A stretch of DNA of 64,000 bases from Prorocentrum cordatum. Lineage: Eukaryota; Sar; Dinophyceae; Prorocentrales; Prorocentraceae. Under the pieces are notes generated by a model. That model was not told the origin of the DNA, did not search any database, and saw only the letters and a program-made list of their open reading frames with translations. The stretch spans positions 237,645 to 301,644 of the forward strand of contig CAUYUJ010015516.1 of the NCBI GenBank assembly GCA_963575745.1, read 5' to 3'. A program made the translations under genes and the position numbers. Within the stretch, counting starts at the first letter, position 1; the number at the start of each line of letters is the position of its first letter. Positions 1-11,537 of this stretch are shown piece after piece.

Positions 1-574
1 CCCAGACTGGGGGGCACCCCAAGCGACCTGTATCGGCGGCTCTGGCCGAAGGCCACTACAATATCTAAATGGGGCCAAGTGCTTGAATTCTGCCTCTTTG
101 GCCACACACGACAGGCAGCGGGCAATCTATGTCGACGTCATCCTGTGAGAAACTGCCACGGAGCTACAGGCCTCGATGCCTCAGCTCAGCCATGGCAACT
201 TTAGGCGAGTCTCGTTCTCCAATGATGGAGGGGCTCAGGGACACAAATCAAGACACACGTATCCCAGGAGCCCTCATATGTTCTCACATGTTTTTGATGC
301 TCGTCGTCCCCTCCCACTTCTCAGACTCTCCCATCTTTTCCTGGGAGTCGACGACAAATTGTGCCTGTGAGTTTTTGTTCCTCCTCATAACGAATGCCTT
401 CACATCGCAGTGTCTGCGCCCCGCCAGGATCGTCGCTGTCGCCGCCAGCTCGCCCTTAAGGCCCGTCGCCAGGGTCGCCCGCCTGCCCCGCAGGGCCTCG
501 CCTGAGCTCGCGCAGCAAATGGTAGCCTCCCCCCACCCAAAGGTGAGCGTTTTCTTTTTCGGCGCTTCCACATT
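1..574. other. Single-copy-looking stretch, no gene recognised
   Basis: Mixed-composition sequence with only short overlapping frames on both strands, none with a recognisable domain. It precedes a chain of microsatellites. Nothing functional is seen. Confidence 0.4.
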
Positions 575-946
575 GGGCGGACCTCCTCCTCCTCCTCCTC
601 CTCCTGCGCCTCCTCCTCCTCCTCCTCCTCCTCCTCCTCCGGGGGGTGGAGGGGGGGAGGTCTGGCTCCGGACCTCTGCTTGATGAGACTGCTTGCACCA
701 ATGCGTCCATCATGGGGGAAGCCCCACCTTCGCGAAGCGGGCGCCAAAAGCAGCCAAGATCTACGTACTCCAGGGGGGGATGGGGGGGGGGGAAGGGGGG
801 GGAGGGGGTGCGAAGACCCGCGCCGATCGGCAAAACAAGGAATCAGAGAAAGACCGCAAGCCCTCCCCGACCCCCGACGCCGTGCTTCTGTTTTCGCGGC
901 GCGGAAGCCCCAGAGAGTCTCGTCCTTGTCGTCGTCGTCGTCGCTG

Positions 947-990
<44 letters not shown>
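575..990. repeat. Trinucleotide microsatellites (CCT)n and (GTC)n
   Basis: A CCT tract with slight interruptions runs about 580-642, a G-rich stretch 770-806 and a GTC/TCG tract about 928-985. Open frames across them read as poly-Pro, poly-Ser, poly-Val or poly-Arg depending on frame, the signature of a microsatellite and not of a protein. Confidence 0.85.
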
Positions 991-1132
991 CACCTGCCGT
1001 CGGCGTGGTGGCGAAGGGGGGGCAGAGGGGCCGCAGCGTGGGCAGAGGCCGTGGCTCTTCTTGTGCTTCTTGCCCATGGCCGGCCTCGGGGTCGTCGCAA
1101 AAAAAGTGGAGAAGGAGGAGGAGCCCCCCCCC

Positions 1133-1150
1133 AACACACACACACACACA

Positions 1151-1197
<47 letters not shown>

Positions 1198-1795
1198 GCG
1201 CACACCCACACACACGCACACACACGCACACACGCACACACGCACACAAGCACACACACACACACGCACACGCACACACGCACACACGCACTCACGCACG
1301 CGCGCGCGCACACCCGCACACACGCACACACACGCACACACGCACACACGCACACAAGCACACACACAGGCACACACACACACGCACACGCACACACACG
1401 NNNNNNNNNNNNNNNNNNNNNNNNNNNNNNNNNNNNNNNNNNNNNNNNNNNNNNNNNNNNNNNNNNNNNNNNNNNNNNNNNNNNNNNNNNNNNNNNNNNN
1501 CGCACACGCACACGCACACGCACACGCACGCGCACGCGCACGCACACGCGCACGCGCACGCGCACGCGCACGCGCACGCGCACGCGCACGCGCACGCCCA
1601 CGCGCACGCCCACACACACGCCCACACACACACACACACGCCCACACACACGCGCACGCCCACACACACGCCCACACACACGCCCACACACACGCCCCCA
1701 CACACACACACACACACACACACGTCCTTCTCCTCCTCCTCTCCTCCTCCGCCTCCTCCGCCTCCTCCTCCGCCTCTTCCTCCGGGTCGGCGACG
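1133..1795. repeat. Long CA / CACG dinucleotide tract followed by TCC tract
   Basis: Almost uninterrupted alternating purine-pyrimidine sequence (CA, CG, CACG and CCCA variants) on both sides of an assembly gap, ending near 1,722 and followed by TCC/TCCG repeats to about 1,795. Such DNA readily forms Z-DNA. A 517-codon frame on the minus strand is produced only by this tract. Confidence 0.95.
1401..1500. other. Assembly gap of 100 N
   Basis: Exactly 100 N inside the CA/CACG microsatellite. A round number like this is normally a placeholder, so the true length of the tract is unknown. Confidence 0.98.
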
Positions 1796-2204
1796 ACCTC
1801 CGGTCCAGACGCCCGACGTTCGTGGAGGGCAAAAAATCCGCCCCCATAATAACCACCTCGGCACGCGAAGCCGTTTAGTGAACGCACCAAGAGAAAGAAT
1901 CGAGCAGGGCAGGGCTGTTTAGTAAACGCACAGGCCCGTTTAGTCAGCGCCAATTATCGGGTCCAAGTGGTTTTCCTCCCTTGAGATGCGAATGAGCATG
2001 GGGGGGAGACGGCGGTCACAGAGGGCCCCCCCCCACCTGCACGACGACGCGAACAGTATCCCTGTCGGCCCGAATCGATGTCTTTCTCGACACAACGTGC
2101 TCAGAAAGACGACAGGCCGCAACATCAATGCACAGTCCAAAGGAAAATCTCCCTAACCCTTTTCTCAACCTTACTCCTCTCCTCTCCTCATCTCATTCTC
2201 TGGT
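1796..2204. other. No gene seen
   Basis: Non-repetitive sequence between microsatellites. It holds the phrase GTTTAGT three times (1,873, 1,917, 1,937) in a degenerate short direct repeat, but no supportable frame. Confidence 0.4.
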
Positions 2205-2280
2205 GATGATCATCATCATCATCATCATCTCTGCTCTCTCTCTCTCTCTCTCTTTATCCCTCTCTCTCTCGTTGCCTCAC

Positions 2281-2340
<60 letters not shown>

Positions 2341-2379
2341 GTCCCTTTCTCCCTCTCTCTCTACCTCTTTGCCTCACTA

Positions 2380-2418
<39 letters not shown>

Positions 2419-3226
2419 CTCACGCCAAAAAAGAGAGAGGAGAGAGATGATGAACGAGAGAGAGAGAGAAAAAAAAAAAAAAACAAAAAAAACAGAGATG
2501 GAGAGAACCTCGAAGGAAGATGGGCGGAAGAAGGGGGGGGCACGGGGAGGGGCAGCGGAAGCCGTCTGGAGCGAACGAGGTTTAGAAAGGGCAAACGAGG
2601 ACGCCTTGGAAAAAGGATCATGGACGGAGGAGGGGGACGCACCTTGCCCATCGGTCCTCCTCCTCGGTCCTTCTCGGTTCTCTTCCTCCTCCTCCTCCTC
2701 CTCACTCCTCTCTCCTCCCTCCTCCTCCCTCTTCCTCCTCCTCCTCCTCCTCCTCGGTCAGCCCCTCGGGCCTCGGTCCTCCGCCTCATACTCGGCCTCC
2801 TCCTGCCCTTCCGTCCTCGGGTTCATCCTCATCCTCGGCCTCCTCCTCCTCCTCGGTCCTCCTCCCGGCGCCTCTGTCCTAATGTCGGTTCCTCCTCGGT
2901 CTCCTCATCCTCTCTCTCCTCCTCCCTCCTCCTCCTCCTCCTCTTGCAATGATCTTCCTCCCGACTCGACTCGACTCTGGACGGCTATGAGTGTGTCCGC
3001 TGCCGTTCCCCTCCTCCTGCTCCTCCTCTCCTCCTCCTTTTCCGCCTCTCCTCCTCCTCCTCGCCCTTCTCCTCCTTCCTCCCCTCCTCCTCCTCCTCCT
3101 CCTCCTCCTCCTCCTCCCCTCAGGTGTCACGAGGGCGGGGACACGACGAGTTAGATTTACAGTGGAGGGGGGAAAGAAGCAGGAGAAGAAAAAGAGAGAG
3201 AGAGAGAGAGAAGAAAGAGAGGGAGC

Positions 3227-3257
<31 letters not shown>

Positions 3258-3265
3258 CAACAAAA
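2205..3265. repeat. Compound microsatellite block
   Basis: In order: ATC repeats (2,208-2,230), CT repeats (2,236-2,322), TA repeats (2,319-2,341), a second CT block (2,343-2,402) and TA block (2,400-2,418), GA and A tracts (2,435-2,495), cryptic TCC repeats (about 2,655-3,120) and GA repeats (3,193-3,262). No gene can be supported inside. Confidence 0.9.
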
Positions 3266-3613
3266 GGGATAACCAACTCATACCCTGCACTCCGCGTGCT
3301 CCCCGAGCGCACACGAAAACGGTGGCACCTGTGCGCTGGCGTAAGACCCAAAACTGCTAGACATCGCAGGAGCGAGGGAGGAGCCCTGACGTATCGCGCG
3401 AACGGAACGACGATCCAGGGCTCCCAAAACCGTGCAGTGACGGGACCGCGTGGCCTCAGTCCCCGACACGACCTCACCTCGCGCGGCCCGTCACTGCACG
3501 GCCTTGGGTTCTCCTGGACGCCCCAGGTCACCCGAGCTCAGAGAACGACCCGAGCCCGAGAAGCGGCGCGCGGTGACCCCCGGAACCCCTCGCGATGTGA
3601 ACAAATCACGACG

Positions 3614-3648
<35 letters not shown>

Positions 3649-3850
3649 AAAAAAAATGTTTGGCATCCTCTGGCCCTCGCCGGGCCTCGGGACCGTCAAA
3701 CAACGACTCGGGATGAAATTCCGGTCCCGGGGAAGGGGTCGAGGCCCCTGGGGGTCGACGCTGCGAGAAAATCACAGCGTCGGGGGGCCTGGGCCCGGAT
3801 TCATCTCCACGGACTCGTCATGCGATGTGGTCGCCACACCGCGTGGGGGC
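3266..3850. other. Spacer with an inverted repeat and a T/A tract
   Basis: Mostly unique sequence. An inverted repeat pairs 3,430-3,452 with 3,479-3,501 (GTGCAGTGACGGG against CCCGTCACTGCAC). A tract of about 29 T followed by about 10 A lies at 3,616-3,655. No coding region is recognised. Confidence 0.6.
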
Positions 3851-3852
3851 CA

Positions 3853-4047
3853 CCGAGGAGGAGGAGGAGGAGGAGGAGGAGGAGGAAGGAGGAGGAGGGA
3901 GGAAGGAGGAGGGAGGAGGAAGGAGGGAGGGGGGCGGAGGAGGAGGAGGAGGAGGAGGAGGAGGAGGAGGAGGAGGAGGAGGAGGAGGAGGAGGAGGAGA
4001 GGAGGAGGAGGAGGAGGAGGAGGAGGAGGAGGAGGAGGAGGAGGAGG
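3853..4047. repeat. (GGA)n microsatellite
   Basis: Nearly 200 bp of GGA with small interruptions. Every frame is open: poly-Glu, poly-Arg or poly-Gly on +, poly-Leu, poly-Ser or poly-Pro on minus. Confidence 0.95.
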
Positions 4048-4420
4048 CGCGGGCACACGCATGAAGGTGGGGAGTTCAGGAGCCGCGACGGACTCCCGGA
4101 GCAAGGCATCGATATCGGCCGTGCAGGCTGGGGCGCGTCCGTGCGCGGGCGCGCTCCGCCGCTGCCTCTAAGGGGTCCCTCCCGCCGGTCTGCCCCCGAG
4201 AGGCGGGGGCGACCCTCAGATCCTGGAATTCCGAGCGTCCGAGACCACGGGACGCCACAGCGCGCAGTGCCACCAGGCTCCAACACTTGAAAACGCAAAA
4301 CCCCTAAACCCCTCCAACTCTACGACCCTAAGACCCTGTGGCCCTCAGACCCTCGGACCCAGGAGGCCTCCAAGAGGCTCAAGGGAGGCCCCAGGAGGGA
4401 GGGCGCGCCGCTGGATAACA
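4048..4420. other. No gene seen
   Basis: GC-rich sequence between the GGA tract and a C-tract minisatellite. Scattered AACCCCTAAACCC-like words from about 4,290 announce the telomere-like region. Confidence 0.4.
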
Positions 4421-4625
4421 AAGGGGGGGGGGGGTTTCGGGAACCCCCCTCCCCCCCCCTTGCCCGAAGCCGTGGTCGGCGAACCCTCCCCCCCCCCCCC
4501 TTGCCCGAGCCGTCGTCGGCGACCCCCCCCCCCCCCCTTGCCCGAGCCCGTCGTCGGCGAAACCCCCCCCCCCCCCCCTTTCCCGAACCGTCGTCGGCGA
4601 ACCCCCCCCCCCCCCTTTCCCCGGC
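4421..4625. repeat. ~45-bp minisatellite with C tracts
   Basis: Four to five units, each a C tract of about 10-17 followed by TTGCCCGAGCCGTCGTCGG and CGAAC. On the other strand each unit presents a G tract, so G-quadruplex formation is plausible. The array ends just before the degenerate telomeric array. Confidence 0.85.
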
Positions 4626-4674
4626 TCGCGCCCCGGCTCCGGAACCCCATCCCTACCACTCCCGCCCCGACCCC

Positions 4675-4954
4675 CCCGAACCCCTAACCTCTAACCCAAA
4701 CCCTGAACCCTAATCCTTAATCCCTAACCCGAAGCCTAAACCCTAACCGTAGACCTAACCCTGACCCCAAACCCTAACACTAAGCCTGGCCCTAACCTAA
4801 GCTCTAAACCTGAACCCTTAACCCTAGCCCTCAACCCTAATCCCTAACCTCAACCCTACCCCTCACCCTAAACCCTAAACCCTAACCCTAACCCTAAACC
4901 CTAACCTCAACCCCAACCCTGACCCTAAACCCTAAACCCTAGCCATAAACCCTA

Positions 4955-4987
<33 letters not shown>

Positions 4988-5267
4988 ACCCTAACCCCCA
5001 AAACCCTACACCCTAAACCCTGACCCTAAACCCTAACCCTAACCCTAACCCCATACACCCTAATTCTTAACCCTAACCCTAACCCTAAACTCTAGCCCTA
5101 ACCCTAACCCTAAACCTTAACCGTATGCCTAAACCCTATGACCTAACCCTAAACCTTAACCCTAACCCTGAACCCTGAACCCTAAACCTTAACCCTAAAC
5201 CGAACCCGAACCCTAACCCTAAACCCTCACCCTATCCCTAAACCTTAACCCTCAACACAAACCATAC

Positions 5268-5298
<31 letters not shown>

Positions 5299-5321
5299 AC
5301 CCTAAACCCTAACCCTAAGCC

Positions 5322-5354
<33 letters not shown>

Positions 5355-5417
5355 TAACCCTAACCGTAACCCTAAACCCTAAACCCTAAACCCTAAACCC
5401 TGTTAGACCCCCCTAAA
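4675..5417. repeat. Degenerate interstitial telomere-repeat array (CCCTAAA)n
   Basis: About 740 bp of CCCTAAA mixed with CCCTAA, CCCTGA, CCTTAA and CCATA variants, all with the C-rich strand on +. TTTAGGG is the telomere repeat of plants and many algae, dinoflagellates included. The heavy degeneration, unlike the clean tracts further right, suggests an old internal array and not a live end. It finishes with the junction word CCCTGTTAGACC and the head of module A1. Confidence 0.92.
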
Positions 5418-6257
5418 CTGCAGGCGCGGACCTGGGGGCGCGCACCGCCACGCCTGTAATGATCTGCTAGTGAGAGCGAGCTGCAAGTCGAGCTCACCGC
5501 GACCATAGGCCTGCCGGCCCGAGGCTGTGCTTCGCTTGCAAAATGATAACCCCTAACCCTCCGCCGGATGCTCAGAAATGCCGCTCGGCTTTTCCCCCGG
5601 AGCTCTCCCCCAGAGCTCTCCCCCAGAGCTCTCCCCCAGAGCTCTCCCCCAGAGCGCCGATGCTCCCTGTCATTCCTGGCATGCACATCCCGCAGCGCTC
5701 ACGCGCGTCGCAGAGCCGACGTCCGCCGACCCCGCGAACAACGGCGCCCCCGCGAACTCTCGGCAAGGCGCAGTTGTGCCCTCTTCCGCGGGCTTGCACC
5801 AGGAACGCGGAAGCTCGCGGTCGAGGGGGGCTTCCGCGCGGGTGTGGCCGCCGCGCCGCGCCGAGTCCGCGAGCGAGAAAGCCCGTCGGACTCCACGCGC
5901 GGCGCGGCGCCCACTGCCGCGCGGAAACCCAGGGGGCCACGTCCAGCCTCCACGCGGCGGCCCCTGGGGAAGGCTACGCGGGCGACTCTGCACCCGCAAG
6001 GGTCGCGGTCGCGCGCGTAACCTTCGCGAAGGACGACTCTCGAATCGCGCTAATGCTGACATATCTGTTTCTGGGACGCACATCACTCACTCAGTCTGAC
6101 GCCAGCACTCCTTCCCCCCTTGATAGGGGGGAGCGTGGGAGGTAGATCCCTAAACCCTAAAAGCAATGACTCTGGGTGGAGGGGGTGGGACAGAACGCAT
6201 CCATCCATCCCCCCCTACCTCCTGAGGAGGGGGGGATAGGATGGTTCTGCGCAGAAG
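5418..6257 (+). repeat. Telomere-linked module A1
   Basis: Class A unit. Its head begins CTGCAGGCGCGGACC right after a CCCTAAA unit and carries a second telomere-like word at 5,550, 132 bp in. A short array of the 13-bp unit GAGCTCTCCCCCA follows (about 5,597-5,657), then a GC-rich body. Hairpin 1 is CCCCCC-TTGATA-GGGGGG (6,114-6,131), the internal CCCTAAACCCTAAAA is at 6,148, and hairpin 2 pairs CATCCATCCCCCC with GGGGGGATAGGATGG. The tail from the internal motif to the end is 109 bp. The same order recurs in A2 and A3. Frames through it are open on several phases and are not taken as genes. Confidence 0.85.
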
Positions 6258-6313
6258 CCCTAAACCCTAAACCCTAAACCCTAAACCCTAAACCCTAAAC
6301 CCTAAACCCTAAA
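6258..6313. repeat. Interstitial CCCTAAA tract between A1 and B1
   Basis: Eight clean CCCTAAA units. The B1 head CTGCAAGCC follows without a spacer. Confidence 0.95.
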
Positions 6314-8218
6314 CTGCAAGCCACGGGCGGTGCATCGTCAGAAGCCCGTGGCGCCTGGCCGAGCGCTCAGCGAGCCTGCCCATACGGCGTGCGCCGCACC
6401 GACGAAGCGGCGATAGCCGCTGAGGAGGAATTCGCACGCCGCGCGTTGCATCCCCGTGGTGTTCTCCTAAGAAAAGGAACCCTTAACCCTCAGCCGCAGC
6501 CTGCGGGTTCCCCACGAGTCGCTACATCCCCTGAGGCTCCAAACCTATGAAAATACAGCATGCGGTGCTCTCTGGGTGCTCCAAACGTATGAAATTACAG
6601 CATGCGGCGCTCCAAGCGCTTCCAAACGCTCCAGGCGCTCCCAAGGACTCTCCAAGCGCTCTCGGCACGCTCCCAGGCGCTCCCAAGCGTTCCCAGGCGC
6701 TCCCAGCGCTCCCAGGCGCTCCCAGGCGCTCCCAAGCGCCCCCAGGCGCTCCCATGCGCTTCCAAGCTTCCCCAGGCGCTCCCGGCACGCTCCCAAGCGC
6801 TCTACGGCGCTTCCGGCGCTCCCGGCACGCTCCCAGGCGCTCTCGGCACGCTCCCAGGCGCTCCCAGGCGCTCTCAGGCGCTCCCGAGCGCTCCCAAGCG
6901 CTCCTGGGCGCTCCCGGCACGCTCCCAGGCGCGTTCCCAGGCGCGCGCTGGCTGCGCTCGGCGCTCCCAGGAGCTCCCGGCACGCCCCCAAGCGCTCCCA
7001 GGCGCTCGCAGGCGCTCCCAAGCGCTCCCGGCACGCTCCTGGCGCGCTCCCAAGCGTTCGCAGGCGCTCCCCAGCGTTCCCAGCGCTGCCACAACCCCGA
7101 AGCGCTCCTAAACGCTCCCCGGCGTTCCCAGGTGCTCCCAGGCGCCCAAGCATTCCCACGCGCTCTTAAGCACCCACAAGCGATCCAAGGCGCCACGCTG
7201 CGCTGCCATGCGCTCCCGCGCGCCCCCAAGCGTGCCCAGGCGGTTCCAGGCGATCCCAGGGCTCCTGGGGGAAGCTCCAGGCGCTCTCCCAGCGCTGCCA
7301 GAGGGCCCCCCAAGGCATTCCACGGGCTCTGCCATGGAGGTGCTGCCGCAGCCATGCGCGCGCATCGTAGCGAGGGGGTGCCAGACCCACCCCCTCGCGC
7401 TCCCCCTCCAGCCGTCCGAAGCTCGCGCCGAGGGCGGCTGCGTCGATGATTGCAATCGCTTCAGCGGGGAGGCGACCCCAAAGGCGAAACCCAAAGCCGC
7501 GAGCGAATGCAACTGCCGTGCGCGTCGCCGTCAGCGAGGAGCCCGACGGCGCAGCCGCTCGCTCGAGGCCCGCGGGAAACCATGGGTTTGCCGCGCCAGC
7601 GCCTTCGCAGTGCTGCTTTCCAATGCCGAAAGGGAATGCCGGACCCCTGTGGAACTGCTGCGCCAGCGGCAGCCCGCCGGCGAAGCTCCACGCCGAAGGT
7701 GCAAACAGCTGCCTCATCGACGAGGCGACCTGACGCGCCAGCGCCATGCACCCTGCGCGCGTGCTCGCGTCGGCGCGCATTGCTGCGGCCGCGGCCGCGC
7801 GCGCGCATCCCAGCATTCACAGCCCAGTGTCACAACCCAGTGCCGAAGGCAAAGGCGGCAACGCATGGACATGCTGCGCCAGCGGCAGCCCAACGGCGAA
7901 GCTCAACGCCGAAATCGCCAAAGGCTGCCTCTTCGACGGGGCGACGCGCCGACGCGCCTACGTCACGCGCCCTGCGCGCATGCTTAAGTGGATGCGCAGT
8001 GCCACGGCTGCGTCGGCGATCGCCTGCGCGCGCCACTTCGACAGCCCCCCGTGATAGGGGGGTTGGGGGGAGAAACCCTAAACCCTAAAAGGCTTCACTC
8101 TGGGTGGTCTGGGGCGGGAATGCGACGAACCGTGGCGCGCGCGGCCTGGGCAGCGACCCCCCCCAACAACCTTGATGTGGGGGGGATCGCAGCCAGCGCG
8201 CGCTCGCGCCAATGCAGG
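6314..8218 (+). repeat. Telomere-linked module B1
   Basis: Class B unit. The head starts CTGCAAGCCACGGGCG, with a second telomere-like word CCCTTAACCCT at 6,480 (166 bp in) and two copies of a ~40-bp phrase containing TATGAAAATACAGCATGC. The 10-bp array CCCAGGCGCT runs about 6,614-7,265. A GC-rich body follows (7,330-8,040) with two diverged ~220-bp direct repeats built on CAGCGGCAGCCC. Hairpin 1, CCCCCC-GTGATA-GGGGGG, is near 8,046 and the internal CCCTAAACCCTAAAA at 8,076. Hairpin 2 pairs CCCCCCCAACAAC with a G tract. The tail is 142 bp. Three phases are open through the body, so coding is doubtful. Confidence 0.85.
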
Positions 8219-8292
8219 CCCCAAACCCCAAACCCCAAACCCCAAACCCCAAACCCCAAACCCTAAACCCTAAACCCTAAACCCTAAACCCT
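8219..8292. repeat. Telomeric tract with CCCCAAA variants
   Basis: Five to six CCCCAAA units followed by four to five CCCTAAA units. The variant block is homogeneous and confined to one side of the tract. Confidence 0.95.
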
Positions 8293-8804
8293 CAAGACGA
8301 AAAACACCACGTATTGAGCAAGCTCGAATGGTGCCATTGCGAAAGACAGTGAAACGATACCATGCCGAACGATGTAAGCGAGCCCGGCGCAAGCTTGCGC
8401 GAGCGCCTGATGGGCGCGCCAACCATGCCCGACGCTCCGAGCGAGCCGGCGCGAGCGGAAGCGGCTCCGGAACAGCGCGCCGGCACGCTCCCAGGCGCTC
8501 GCAGGCGCTCCCGGCGCGCTCCCAGGCGCCCCCAGGCGGTCTCGAAGCTCCCGAGCGCCCAGAAGCGCTCCCAGGCAGGGGTTCCCAGGCGCTCCTAAAC
8601 GCGTCCGGCACGCTCCCAAGCGTTCCCAAGCGCTCCCAGGCGCTCCCGAGCGCTCCCGGCACGCTCCCGGGCGCTCCCAGGCGCTCCCGGCACGCTCCCG
8701 GCACGCTCCCGGCACGCTCCCAGGCGCTCCCAGGCGCTCCCGGGCGCTCCCGGCACGCTCCCAAGCGTTCCCAAGCGCTCCCGGCACGCTCCCGGCACTG
8801 GCAG

Positions 8805-8835
<31 letters not shown>

Positions 8836-8980
8836 TGCTCCCAGGTGGTCCAGGCGCTCCCAGGGAGACATCCGCCGCGCGGGAGGCGATCTTCGAGCGG
8901 GCACGCACGGAAGCGCTCTCGGCGATAGCGCAGACCAATTGATACCGCCGCGAGGTCCGCAGACGCTAATACGTTGTGTA
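8293..8980 (+). repeat. Telomere-linked module C
   Basis: A single unit whose edges differ from classes A, B and D. A non-repetitive head (8,293-8,480) is followed by an array of the same CCCAGGCGCT decamer (about 8,482-8,862) and a short tail ending GTTGTGTA. It lacks the internal CCCTAAACCCTAAAA and the hairpin pair, so it may be a truncated or different class. Confidence 0.7.
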
Positions 8981-9045
8981 AACCCTAAACCCTGTTAGAC
9001 CCTAAACCCTAAACCCTAAACCCCTAAACCCTGTTAGACCCTAAA
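8981..9045. repeat. Telomeric tract with two CCCTGTTAGACC junction words
   Basis: CCCTAAA units interrupted twice by CCCTGTTAGACC, near 8,990 and 9,031. The second lies directly before the A2 head. Confidence 0.93.
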
Positions 9046-10869
9046 CTGCAGGCGCGGGCCTGGGGGCGCGCACCGCCACGCCTGTAAGGATCTGCTAGTG
9101 AGAGCGAGCTGCAAGTCGAGCTCACCGCGACCATAGGCCTGCCAGCCCGAGGCGGTGCTTCGCTTGCAAAATGATAACCCCTAACCCTCCTCCGGATGCT
9201 CAGAAATACAGCTCGGCTCTCCCCCGGAGCTCTCCCCCAGAGCTCCCCCCCAGAGCTCCCCCCCAGAGCTCTCCCCCAGAGCTCTCCCCCAGAGCTCTCC
9301 CCCAGAGCTCTCCCCCAGAGCTCCCCCCCAGGGCTCCCCCCCAGAGCTCCCCCCCAGGGCTCTCCCCCAGAGCTCTCCCCCAGAGCTCCCCCCCAGAGCT
9401 CTCCCCCAGAGCTCTCCCCCAGAGCTCTCCCCCAGAGCGCTCCCCCAGAGCTCTCCCCCAGAGCTCTCCCCCAGAGCTCTCCCCCAGAGCTCTCCCCCAG
9501 AGCTCTCCCCCAGAGCTCTCCCCCAGAGCTCTCCCCCCCAGAAAGTTCTCCCCCAGAGCTTCGCCCCAAGAGCTCCCCTCCAGAAGCTCTCCCCCAGAGC
9601 TCCCCCCCAGAGCTCTCCCCCAGAGCTCTCCCCCAGAGCTCCCCCCCAGAGCTCTCCCCCAGAGCTCTCTCCCAGAGCTCCCCCCCAGAGCTCTCCCCCA
9701 GAGCTCTCCCCAGAGCTCTCCCCCAGAGCTTCCCCCCAGAGCTCTCCTCCAGAGCTCTCCCCCAGAGCTCTCCCCCAGAGCTCTCCCCCAGAGCTCCCCC
9801 CCAGAGCTCCCCCCCAGAGCTCCCCCCCAGAGCTCTCCCCAGAGCTCTCCCCCAGGGCTCTCTCCCAGAGCTCTCCTCCAGAGCTCCCCCCCAGAGCTCT
9901 CCCCCAGAGCTCTCCCCAGAGCTCTCCCTCCAAGCTCCCCCCCCGAGCTCTCTCCACAAGAGCTCTCCCCATATGCTCTCCCCCGAGCTCTCCCCCAGAG
10001 CTTACCCCCCCCCCCCACGAGCTCTCCGCGAGAGGCTCCCCCCCAGACTCTCCCCCATAGCTCTCCCCCAGAGCTTCTCCCCAGAGCGCTCCGCCCATAG
10101 CTCCCCCCAGACTCTTCCCCAGCATTTGAGCTCTCCCCCGAGCTCTCCCCCAGAGTTCCTCCCAGAGCTCTCCCCCAGTACTCTCCCCCCCAAATCGCTC
10201 TCCCCAGATCTCTCCCCCAGAGCCCGATGCTCCCTGAGAAGCCTGTGCGTGCAACATCTCCCGCAGCGCTCACGCGCGTCGCAGAGCCGACGTCCGCCGA
10301 CCCCACGAACAACGTCGCCCCCGCGAACTCTCGGCAAGGCGCAGTTGTGCCCTCTTCCGCGGACTTGCACCAGGAACGCGGAAGCTCGCAGTCGAGGGGG
10401 GCTTCCGCGCGGGAGTGGCCGCCGCGCCGCGCCGAGTCCGCGAGCGAGAAAGCCCGTCGGACCCCGCGCGCGAGTCCGCGAGCGAGAAAGCCCGTCGGAC
10501 CCCGCGCGCGGCGCGGCGCCCACTGCCGAGCGGAAACCCAGGGGGCCACGTCCAGCCTCCACGCGGCGGCCCCTGGGGAAGGCTACGCGGGCGACTCTGC
10601 ACCCGCAAGGGTCGCGGTCGCGCGCGTAACTTTCGCGAAGGACGACTCTCGAATCGCGCTAATGCTGACATATCTGTTTCTGGGACGCACATCACTCACT
10701 CAGGCTGACGCCAGCACTTTACCTTCCCCCCCTTGATAGGGGGGAGCGTGGGAGGTAGATCCCTAAACCCTAAAAGCAATGACTCTGGGTGGATGGGGTG
10801 GGACAGAACGCATCCATCCATCCCCCCCTACCTCCTGAGGAGGGGGGGATAGGATGGTTCTGCGCAGAA
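9046..10869 (+). repeat. Telomere-linked module A2 (longest 13-bp array)
   Basis: Same head as A1, with the second telomere-like word at 9,178 (132 bp in). The 13-bp array GAGCTCTCCCCCA is expanded to about 1 kb (9,216-10,222). The body matches A1 and adds a ~40-bp direct duplication near 10,435-10,510. Hairpin 1 is followed by the internal motif at 10,761 and a 108-bp tail. Because 13 is not a multiple of 3, the array reads as a 13-residue Pro/Ser repeat in all + frames and as a Gly/Glu repeat on minus. Frames of 300-480 codons here are therefore shadows. Confidence 0.88.
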
Positions 10870-10877
10870 ACCCTAAA

Positions 10878-11506
10878 CTGCAAGCCACGGGCGCTGCAAC
10901 GTCCGTAGCCCGTGGCGTCTGGCCGAGCGCTCAGCGAGCCTGCCCATACAGCGTGCGCCGCACCGACGAAGCGGCGATAGCCGCTGAGGAGGAATTCGCA
11001 CGCCGCGCGGTGCATCCCCGTGGTGTTCTCCTAAGGAAAGGAACCCCTAACCCTCAGCCCTAGCTAGTGGCCCCCTGGGGGGCCGATGCTTCCTCTGGGG
11101 CTCCAAACCTATGAAAATACACCATGCGGCGCTCCCTGGGTGCTCCAAACTTATGAAATTACCGCATGCGGCGCTCCAAGCGCTTCCAAACGCTCCAGGC
11201 GCTCCCAAGGACTCTCCCAACGCTCCAGGCACGCTCCCAGGCGCTCCCAGGCGTTCCCAGGCACTCCCGGGCGCTCCCAGGCGCTCCCAGGCGCCCCCAA
11301 GCGCTCCCAGGCGCCCCCAAGCGCTGCCAAGCTTTCCCAGGCGCTCCCGGCACGCTCCATGACGCTTCAGGCGCTCCCGGCATGCTCCCAAGCGCTCTCG
11401 GCACGCTCCCACGAGCTCCGAGGCGCTCCCAGGCGCTCCCAGGCGCTCCCAAGCGCTCCTGGGCGCTCCCGGCACGCTCCCAGGCGCGTTCCCAGGCGCG
11501 CGCTGG

Positions 11507-11537
<31 letters not shown>

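Noticed and set aside
400-1953. 517-codon minus-strand frame and several ~400-codon + frames across the CA/CACG tract
   Set aside because: They are produced by stop-free dinucleotide repeats, are open in nearly all frames and span a 100-N gap.
9181-10629. Frames of 309-477 codons with 13-residue Pro/Ser/Glu repeats
   Set aside because: A 13-bp DNA unit without stops gives a 13-residue repeat in all three phases and an equally long Gly/Glu frame on the other strand. No single phase is favoured.
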